6,547 nucleotides of DNA from Acidobacteriota bacterium (GTDB lineage: Bacteria > Acidobacteriota > Blastocatellia > Pyrinomonadales > Pyrinomonadaceae): contig JACCYR010000090.1 in assembly GCA_013696385.1 (NCBI GenBank), positions 1-6,547 on the forward strand, in the 5' to 3' direction. Within the stretch, counting starts at the first letter, position 1; every line of letters starts with the position of its first letter. A program made the translations under genes and the position numbers. Shown here one piece after another: positions 1 to 5,636 of this stretch. A model generated the notes under the pieces. It worked only from the letters and a program-made list of their open reading frames with translations. It made no database searches and was not told the DNA's origin.

Positions 1-1656
1 CGATTGTCCCGCGTCGAGTTTTCTCTGCTCTGATTCGTATTGTTTCAGACTGTTTTCGCGCGAGATTGCCGCCGTGCGGAGTCGCGCTTCAGCGGTTCTG
101 ACCGATTGTAGAGCGTTTCGCACGTCAACCTGAATGTTCTGCGCGATTTGTTCGCGCTGCGTTTGAATTTGCTCGCCCTGCACCAACGCTCTTCCAAGCT
201 GCGCCTTTGCAGTTACGTTTCGTAAAGGAATGTTAAACTGCACACCGGCGCGAAATGTCGGGTAACGATTAGCGAAAATATCGGTGAAAGAACTAAAATT
301 ACTGCCTGTTAAACTGCTTGATAATGTTTGTTGCGGCGGCGTTGCAATTAAATTTATTGGCGGCAGCATCGGATTATTTGCATTAACGCGCGGAATAATT
401 TGATTGATTGTGTTGGCAGTTGAATTATTGGAAAAAATGCTAATCGCATTCGGATTTGCCGTTCCTGCAATGCCCGATGTCGTATAACTTGCAATTAAAT
501 CAACCTGCGGTTTTGTCTGTTCTTTAAGAAATCGTTGGTCAATTGCATTAATATCTTTTTGAACATTATTAATTTCGATTTCGGGACGATTTTGCAAAGC
601 CAAATCCAACGCTTCGGGCAGAGTCGTGTTCGGCACATCCAAATCAACCGAATCGGTCGGAACAATCGAAGCATTCCAAATCGGCGCGGTGCGGTTTTCG
701 GCAATCAGGTTTTTTAAGGTATTTTCGGCGCGGTTGACATCTTCCAAAGCCGTGTAAACATTCTGCTCGAAATTTGCGACCTGCGTTTCCGCCGCGACGA
801 CATCAATCGGCGCAAGTTGTCCTTCTTCGACCAATCGCTGATTATGCGCGAGCTGGTCTTTTGCGTCTTTGACCGAATCGCGCTGAACCTGCAAATTTCG
901 CAAGCTGTATGTCAAATCCCAATAAGTGCGCTGCACATTCGTGATAATTTCGATTGAACGCTGCCGGAATTGTGTGTCGGTCAATGAAAGATTGCGTTTG
1001 GCGATTTCGATTGTGCGGCGCGGCTGGTCAAACGTGCGCCCGCGAAAAAGCGGCTGCGTAACGCTGAAAACCAGACTCGAATTATATTGCGGACTCAAAA
1101 CCGAAAGCGGATTGCCCGATGAAACCTGCTGATTATTCGCGGTTGCGCTGAAAATTGTGCCAAATTTTTTGATATAACCTTGAAAACCGGCATTTCCGAC
1201 AAACGAACTCGTCGTTATTTTATCAACATTGCTGAAAATGCTGACATTCGGCACGGTTGCGCGTTCATAAAAGGTTTGTCCAGTAAATTTTGGTTCGTAA
1301 AAACCATTTGCCGCCCGCAAATCAAACTCGGCAATCCGCACGTTTTGGCGCGAAACTTCGATGTCTTTGTTATTTTCTAAAGCAAGCGTAATCGCTTCTT
1401 TTAAGGAAAGCGGTTGTTGCTGCATCATATCAACGCCGACCAGCCCAAGTTCAGGCAGAGTTTTATCGTCTGATTGAAATTGCGGGGCAATGCGCGGCAC
1501 GTCTTTTAGATTTTCCGGCTGGACGTTTTGCACATCGTCAACTATTGGAGTTGATGTCGGTAAAGGCGTGGGCGAAGGCGTTGCGTCCTGCGCCTTTGCT
1601 GCGCTGAAACTCAAAAGAAGGAAAATTATAAATCCAAGAAATAATTGCTTTTTCAT
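1..1656 (-). CDS. TolC-family outer-membrane efflux channel, C-terminus cut by window edge
   Basis: This is the outer-membrane channel of the efflux system encoded upstream. I translated the minus strand by hand: 552 codons with no stop, running off the left edge. Residues 1-22 are a signal peptide (MKK n-region, hydrophobic core, AKA before Q23), followed by a Thr/Pro/Ser-rich stretch at about 25-37. Two outer-membrane-efflux repeats follow. The first begins near residue 83 with LSLKEAITLALENN and the second near 346 with LPEALDLALQNRPEIEI; each leads into long helices and a beta hairpin. The FNIPL strand near 474 and the final KLDAGQ near 547 match the family's usual ending, so perhaps 40-80 residues are missing. 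The start chosen is the ATG at 1656, 23 bases after the RND stop, because it puts two lysines at the N-terminus. An in-frame ATG at 1680 is the alternative. The loop at 392-465 is unusually long. Family assignment is firm; substrate is unknown. Confidence 0.95.
   Translation of the reverse strand, partial: MKKQLFLGFIIFLLLSFSAAKAQDATPSPTPLPTSTPIVDDVQNVQPENLKDVPRIAPQFQSDDKTLPELGLVGVDMMQQQPLSLKEAITLALENNKDIEVSRQNVRIAEFDLRAANGFYEPKFTGQTFYERATVPNVSIFSNVDKITTSSFVGNAGFQGYIKKFGTIFSATANNQQVSSGNPLSVLSPQYNSSLVFSVTQPLFRGRTFDQPRRTIEIAKRNLSLTDTQFRQRSIEIITNVQRTYWDLTYSLRNLQVQRDSVKDAKDQLAHNQRLVEEGQLAPIDVVAAETQVANFEQNVYTALEDVNRAENTLKNLIAENRTAPIWNASIVPTDSVDLDVPNTTLPEALDLALQNRPEIEINNVQKDINAIDQRFLKEQTKPQVDLIASYTTSGIAGTANPNAISIFSNNSTANTINQIIPRVNANNPMLPPINLIATPPQQTLSSSLTGSNFSSFTDIFANRYPTFRAGVQFNIPLRNVTAKAQLGRALVQGEQIQTQREQIAQNIQVDVRNALQSVRTAEARLRTAAISRENSLKQYESEQRKLDAGQS
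1591..1656 (-). other. Predicted Sec signal peptide of the TolC-family protein
   Basis: Residues 1-22 have a two-lysine n-region, a hydrophobic core of Leu/Phe/Ile at about residues 5-17, and a small-residue cleavage site A20-K21-A22 before Q23. This fits signal peptidase I cleavage and export to the outer membrane. There is no cysteine at the cleavage site, so it does not look like a lipoprotein. Confidence 0.8.
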
Positions 1657-1682
1657 AATAAAACCAACAAGCAAATCCATCA
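1654..1682 (-). promoter_or_regulatory. RND stop / TolC start junction with two in-frame candidate starts
   Basis: The RND stop TGA (1682-1680) shares its A with an ATG (1680-1678), giving a TGATG junction. That ATG is in frame with the TolC start at 1656, eight codons further on, with no stop between. Starting at 1680 would add MDLLVGFI before MKK. Neither start has a clear Shine-Dalgarno sequence upstream, so initiation probably depends on ribosomes finishing the RND gene. The 1656 start gives the more normal signal peptide. Confidence 0.55.
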
Positions 1683-4600
1683 ATTTTTGCTAAACAGAGA
1701 ACTCGCCGCGGTCGAGATTTTTCGCCTCGCGCCGTCGAACACGCGCGACGAAAAATCTCCAATTCGGCTGAAAATATGCCATTGCGTCGCGTCGTCAAAC
1801 AGCGAGTAGAAAACGGGAACAGCGAGCAAAGTCAACAGCAAACAGAGCGATTGACCGCCGACGACCAGAACACCGACCGAGCGGTTTGTTCCCGCGCCCG
1901 CGCCCGTTGAAACGACAAGCGGAATCATACCGGCGACCAGCGCAATTGTCGTCATCAAAATCGGACGCAGACGGTCGCGGTTTGCCTGAATTATCGCATC
2001 GTAACGGTTCATTCCGAGAGAGCGCAGCTGGTTTGTGTGGTCAATCTGCAAAATCGCGTTTTTCTTGACAACGCCGAACAGCAGCAATAAACCGAGTCCC
2101 GAAAAGATATTGACCGTTTGTCCGGCAATCAAAATTGACAAAATACCGAACGGAATCGAAAGCGGCAAGGTCAGCAAAATCGTAATTGGGTGAATGAATG
2201 ATTCAAACTGTGCCGCCAGCACGATATACATAAAAATAAACGACAGCGCGATTGCCAGCATAAAGTAAAATCCGGCTTTGCCGAGTTCTTTCGATTGTCC
2301 GGCGTAACCTGTTTTATAACCTTCGGGAAGGTTGAGTTCGCTGACAATTTTGTCGAGCGCGGTTTGAATTGTCGTTGCCGAACCGCCCGGACGAGTGTTT
2401 GCCAGAATCGTAACTTGGCGTTGGCGATTAACGCGGTCAATCGCGCTCGGACCTGTTCCTTCTTTGGTTTTGACAACTTGGTCGAGCGTTACCGTGCCGA
2501 GTTTGGTTGACGGCACAACCATTTTATTTAAGCCTTCGATGTCGCTGCGGAAAGAATTTATTGCCCGCACGCGCACTTCATATTGTTCAGTTCCGGCATT
2601 AAAAGTCGTCGCTTCCTGTCCGGCAACCAAGATATTTAGTGCTTGCGAAATATCGCCGACCCGCACGCCCAAATCGGCGGCGCGGGCGCGGTCAATTACA
2701 AGCTGCACTTCGGGTTTGCCGCTTATCAAAGTCGAATCAACATCCACCGCATCCGGGACGGTTTTTAATTTCTCAACAATTTTTGCCGAAATCTCCTCGA
2801 GTTTTTTCAAATCCGGTCCGCCAACCAGAAACTGCACGTTGGCATTGCGAAAACCGCCACCGGAAAATGCCGCAACTTGCTGCACGGCGGTGCGAAGTTG
2901 GTCGGGATGATATTCGGATTTCTTGAGAAGTTCGCGGGCATCAACCATCATTTGTTCCTGCGATTTTGGGCGGTCGCCAATGTCCGATAATTTAACGTAA
3001 ATTGAACCGCTGTTGACGACTTGCTGCTGACCGCCACCAACCGTTATTAACGTATGCGAAACACCCGGCATTTTGCGGATGTCGGTGGCAATCCGTTCCA
3101 AAAGCACCGACGAGGCTTGCAGCGAAAAGCCTTCGGGCGCACGCACCGAAACTTCAAACTGCGATTGGTCATCAACCGGCAGAAAGTTTTTACCGACCAA
3201 CATAAATAACGGAATAATACTGAGAAATACCAATACGCACAGAAGAACAATCAGCCAGCGATGCGCCATCGAAAATTTCAAAAAGGTCGTGTATGTGCCG
3301 TCAATGATGCGGTAAAACCACGAATCTTTGCTGTTTTGGGTTTTGGATTTTGGATTTTGGATTTCGCCTGTCGCCACCATTCCGTCGCCGTGAATTTCAA
3401 GCGGTTGGTTTTCAATAACCGGATTTGATTTATCCTTTTGCCTTTCGCCTTTCGCCTTGTGCTTAATAAGTCGCGCCGCGAGCATCGGGGTTAGCGTGAA
3501 TGAAACAAGCAGTGAAACGGCAATCGCAAATGAAGCGGTCAAACCGAAAGACGACATAAATCGTCCGACAATTCCGCCCATAAATCCGATTGGCACGAAA
3601 ACCGCCATCAGCGAAAGCGTTGTTGCCAAAACCGCCAAACCGATTTCGCGCGTCCCTTCGATTGCCGCCTGATACGGCGACATACCTTTTTCTTCGACAT
3701 GGCGATAAATATTTTCAAGCACAACAATCGCATCGTCAATTACAATGCCGACCATTAAAGTTAATGAAAGCATCGTAATCGAATTAAGCGTGTAACCCAT
3801 CGCGTAAATCAACCCAAAAGTTGAAATAATCGAAGTCGGAATAGCGAGCGCGGCGATAAATGTCGTGCGAATGTTCCACAAAAAAAGAAAGACGACAATT
3901 GAAGCCAAAATACCGCCTTCGATAAGATGCGTTTCGATGGCATCGAGCGAATTTTCAATAAAAATCGAGTTGTCGCCGATGATTTGCATTTGAAAAGTCG
4001 GCGGCAGATTCGGCTTGATTTCTTTCAGCGTTTCTTTAACAGCATGGGCGACAGCAACCGTATTTTGTCCCGATTGCTTTGAAACGATTAAAGTTACGGC
4101 GGGCTGACCGTTGAGCAGAGATGAAGTGCGGACTTCTTCCGCGCCGTCCTCGACATACCCGATATCTTTGATTTTAACTTGATAAGTGCCGCGTGTTGCG
4201 ACGACGACGTTTTCAAAATCTTCCGGTTCTTTAATTTTTCCGAGCGTCCGAATATTAATTTCGCGTGCGCCTTCATCCACACGACCACCCGGAAATTCTT
4301 GATTCTGAATCCGCAGAGCCGCCGAAACTTCAACCGGCGTAACATTGTAAGAACGCATTTTGTCGGGGTTCATCCAGACATTTATCTGCCGCTCGCGCCC
4401 GCCGATAATCGTTACCTGACCAACTCCGCTGACCGATTCAATCCGTTGTTTTATTTTAGTTTTCGCCGTTTCCGTAACTTCTGTCAAAGAAGTCGGAGCG
4501 GAAACGACAATCCGCAAAACCGGCGCGGCATCCGAATCGAGTTTCTGCACAGTTGGTTGTTCGGCGGTTTCCGGCAAATTTGGAATCGCCGTCTGCACGC

Positions 4601-4934
4601 GGTTTTCAACTTCCTGCGCGGCGATATTGACATCTTTTTCCAAAACGAATTGAACGAAAACCTGCGAAATTCCTTCAATCGAAGTAGAACGCAATTCGTC
4701 AATACCGCTGACGGTATTAACCGCTTCTTCGATTTTGTCAGTGATTTCCGTTTCAATTTCCTGTGGCGACGCGCCCGGATTTCTGACCGTCACGGTAATC
4801 GTCGGAAAATCAACCTTCGGAAAAAGGTCAACGCCGAGAGAGAAAAACGAGAACGCTCCGACAACAACCAACGATAAAATAATCATCGTGGCGAAAACCA
4901 GACGTTTAACACAAATTTCAGCTAACCATTGCAT
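1680..4934 (-). CDS. RND-family (HAE1-type) inner-membrane efflux pump
   Basis: This is a proton-driven inner-membrane exporter, the AcrB-like part of the tripartite pump; it is complete at 1084 residues, near the family norm. TM1 is at about 12-31 and TM2-6 at about 340-490. The linker is at about 491-555, TM7 at about 558-580 and TM8-12 at about 888-1045. Two large periplasmic regions lie at about 35-335 and 585-880. The proton-relay residues are present: D400-D401 in TM4 (AcrB D407/D408), K958 in KKNAIL of TM10 (K940), and R988 and T995 in TM11 (R971, T978). KNAIL in TM10 favours the drug (HAE1) branch over heavy-metal pumps. The start at 4934 follows the small gene by 28 bases with only a weak AGAAAG upstream. 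Odd points are two heptanucleotide arrays in the linker and a hairpin under residues 1059-1074. Substrate cannot be read from sequence. Confidence 0.96.
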   Translation of the reverse strand: MQWLAEICVKRLVFATMIILSLVVVGAFSFFSLGVDLFPKVDFPTITVTVRNPGASPQEIETEITDKIEEAVNTVSGIDELRSTSIEGISQVFVQFVLEKDVNIAAQEVENRVQTAIPNLPETAEQPTVQKLDSDAAPVLRIVVSAPTSLTEVTETAKTKIKQRIESVSGVGQVTIIGGRERQINVWMNPDKMRSYNVTPVEVSAALRIQNQEFPGGRVDEGAREINIRTLGKIKEPEDFENVVVATRGTYQVKIKDIGYVEDGAEEVRTSSLLNGQPAVTLIVSKQSGQNTVAVAHAVKETLKEIKPNLPPTFQMQIIGDNSIFIENSLDAIETHLIEGGILASIVVFLFLWNIRTTFIAALAIPTSIISTFGLIYAMGYTLNSITMLSLTLMVGIVIDDAIVVLENIYRHVEEKGMSPYQAAIEGTREIGLAVLATTLSLMAVFVPIGFMGGIVGRFMSSFGLTASFAIAVSLLVSFTLTPMLAARLIKHKAKGERQKDKSNPVIENQPLEIHGDGMVATGEIQNPKSKTQNSKDSWFYRIIDGTYTTFLKFSMAHRWLIVLLCVLVFLSIIPLFMLVGKNFLPVDDQSQFEVSVRAPEGFSLQASSVLLERIATDIRKMPGVSHTLITVGGGQQQVVNSGSIYVKLSDIGDRPKSQEQMMVDARELLKKSEYHPDQLRTAVQQVAAFSGGGFRNANVQFLVGGPDLKKLEEISAKIVEKLKTVPDAVDVDSTLISGKPEVQLVIDRARAADLGVRVGDISQALNILVAGQEATTFNAGTEQYEVRVRAINSFRSDIEGLNKMVVPSTKLGTVTLDQVVKTKEGTGPSAIDRVNRQRQVTILANTRPGGSATTIQTALDKIVSELNLPEGYKTGYAGQSKELGKAGFYFMLAIALSFIFMYIVLAAQFESFIHPITILLTLPLSIPFGILSILIAGQTVNIFSGLGLLLLFGVVKKNAILQIDHTNQLRSLGMNRYDAIIQANRDRLRPILMTTIALVAGMIPLVVSTGAGAGTNRSVGVLVVGGQSLCLLLTLLAVPVFYSLFDDATQWHIFSRIGDFSSRVFDGARRKISTAASSLFSKN
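1714..1759 (-). repeat. 17-bp bulged inverted repeat at the 3' end of the RND gene
   Basis: Perfect 11-base arms lie at 1714-1724 (gagatttttcg) and 1749-1759 (cgaaaaatctc). Directly inside them, 1727-1732 (tcgcgc) pairs with 1743-1748 (gcgcga). The result is 17 paired bases, a two-base bulge at 1725-1726 and a ten-base loop at 1733-1742. It codes for RND residues 1059-1074, in the tail after the last membrane helix, and ends 32 bases before the RND stop codon. The structure is seen directly. A role in mRNA stability or processing, or an origin as a dispersed palindromic repeat, is inference. No T-run follows it, so it is not an ordinary intrinsic terminator. Confidence 0.8.
3334..3361 (-). 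repeat. Heptanucleotide tandem array (four units) in the RND linker
   Basis: Four head-to-tail 7-base units are present: ttttggg once and ttttgga three times on the plus strand, with a partial fifth unit running to 3364. On the coding strand the unit is TCCAAAA. It codes for the polar stretch QNPKSKTQNSK at about RND residues 525-535, in the cytoplasmic linker between the two halves of the pump. Seven is not a multiple of three, so gain or loss of one unit would shift the frame. Confidence 0.9.
3431..3458 (-). repeat. Second heptanucleotide array (four units, first ones degenerate) in the RND linker
   Basis: On the plus strand the units are tatcctt, ttgcctt, tcgcctt and tcgcctt; on the coding strand the basic unit is AAGGCGA. 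The array codes for KAKGERQKDK at about RND residues 493-502, directly after TM6. It lies 69 bases from the other heptamer array and has a different unit sequence, so the two are separate expansions in the same linker. Confidence 0.8.
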
Positions 4935-4962
4935 AATTCTTTCTGTCTAAATTTTTTAACGA

Positions 4963-5199
4963 TTATTCCTTAACTCCAAACGATTCGTCGGCGGATTGTT
5001 TGCGCCATTTCTCAATTTCCGCGACAATGTTGGCAACTGTCCGATTGTCAACTGTTTCCTGACGTTCCTTAGTGTAATCGCCGCGTCCGCCGCTAACTTG
5101 GCTCAAAAACCGAAGCGTTTTAGCAACGCCCATTTCACGAAACAATAAACGAATTGCTTCAACCGTAATTTCACTTGTTTCTTCAGTAGTTGTGTTCAT
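4963..5199 (-). CDS. Small protein paired with the PIN gene, possible antitoxin
   Basis: The gene encodes 78 residues, acidic at the N-terminus, with two predicted helices around a GRGDYTKER motif at 38-46. The first helix is at about 12-35 (VEAIRLLFREMGVAKTLRFL) and the last at about 53-69 (RTVANIVAEIEKWRKQS). There is no signal peptide or membrane segment. From memory, short proteins with this G-D/N-Y-T-x-E-R core and a final IVAEI-like helix occur next to PIN-domain genes in several phyla. I know of no experimentally fixed function, so antitoxin is an inference from pairing. It does not look like AbrB-, MazE- or ribbon-helix-helix-type antitoxins. Its ATG overlaps the PIN stop as ATGA, with a good ribosome site upstream. 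It sits downstream of the PIN gene, the reverse of usual vapBC order. The RND gene follows after 28 bases. Confidence 0.8.
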   Translation of the reverse strand: MNTTTEETSEITVEAIRLLFREMGVAKTLRFLSQVSGGRGDYTKERQETVDNRTVANIVAEIEKWRKQSADESFGVKE

Positions 5200-5636
5200 T
5201 TCAAAATCTCCTCAAATAATTCGATTGGCGAAATTACTTTCACTCTTAAATTGCTTTGTGCTTTTGCTTTCTTTAAAAGCTTATCGTCGCAAGTACAAAA
5301 GTATTCGGCTTGTCCCGCTTCGGCACTGGCAAGATGTAACGAATCCATTGGTTTGATACCAAATTTTTCAAATTCTTGAGCGCGTTTTTCAATTACTGCG
5401 TCGGCAACAACGTTTTCCCGTGCAATGCTTAAAATTCCCAAAGTAGTTTCTTTGCGCTCCAAATCGGAATTTTCATTGATTTCAGTCAACAAAATTTCCG
5501 ATGAAACAAGCGTTAAAATACCCGTTTCGCAAAATGATAAAATTGCGATAATTGCCTCCGTTTCACTTTCGATGCGCGGTTGTGTTTGGTCGTCAAGCGG
5601 ACGCTGCAAACTACAATTGTCAAAATAAATTCGCAT
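5196..5636 (-). CDS. PIN-domain protein, VapC-like putative ribonuclease
   Basis: The 146-residue cytoplasmic protein has the length and layout of a single PIN domain. The first strand carries D6 in IYFDNCSLQRPLDD. E52 lies in the second conserved block, D98 in the PMDSLHLASAEA block, and D117/D118 in the CTCDDKLLKKAK block. These acids are where PIN nucleases hold Mg2+, so the active site looks intact. Families of this kind are mostly toxin RNases cutting tRNA, rRNA or mRNA; the target here is unknown. It starts on the base after the adaptor stop codon, with GAGG nine bases upstream inside the adaptor gene, and overlaps the next gene by four bases. By hand count 5221-5640 is about 39% GC, lower than sampled stretches of the pump and adaptor genes, which would fit insertion from elsewhere. 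Domain call is strong; the toxin role is inferred. Confidence 0.87.
   Translation of the reverse strand: MRIYFDNCSLQRPLDDQTQPRIESETEAIIAILSFCETGILTLVSSEILLTEINENSDLERKETTLGILSIARENVVADAVIEKRAQEFEKFGIKPMDSLHLASAEAGQAEYFCTCDDKLLKKAKAQSNLRVKVISPIELFEEILK
5208..5213 (-). promoter_or_regulatory. Ribosome binding site of the small-protein gene
   Basis: GAGGAG on the minus strand lies eight bases before the ATG at 5199 and inside the last codons of the PIN gene. It is the best ribosome site in the window. It supports the overlapping start and suggests that the small protein is made independently as well as by coupling. Confidence 0.75.

Noticed and set aside
495..704. Minus-strand frame of 69 codons inside the TolC gene
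   Set aside because: It overlaps the second TolC repeat in another frame and its product is low-quality, rich in Arg, Leu and Ile. The TolC frame is continuous across it.
1714..1759. The inverted repeat as a transcription terminator
   Set aside because: No run of T follows on the coding strand, and the hairpin lies inside coding sequence upstream of a cotranscribed gene.
1538..1798. Minus-strand frame of 86 codons bridging the pump end and the TolC start
   Set aside because: It is out of frame with both genes and arises where they meet. The RND and TolC frames explain the same bases fully.
2395..2910. Open frame of 171 codons on the plus strand opposite the pump gene
   Set aside because: It is antisense to the second periplasmic region of the RND pump, overlaps other spurious frames, and its Ser/Thr/Arg-rich product matches no family I know.
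3334..3458. The heptamer arrays as a CRISPR array or insertion-sequence remnant
   Set aside because: The units are only 7 bases, direct, without spacers, and are read in frame as linker residues. There are no inverted ends or transposase fragments.
4179..4877. Open frame of 232 codons on the plus strand opposite the pump gene
   Set aside because: It lies entirely antisense to the well-conserved N-terminal part of the RND gene. Its product is rich in Arg, Phe and Asn with no recognisable motif, which is typical of a mirror frame of a conserved gene.
4935..4962. A separate promoter for the pump and channel genes
   Set aside because: The 28-base gap is AT-rich but shows no pair of recognisable promoter boxes, and upstream coding sequence would have to hold the -35 box. 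I cannot support one.
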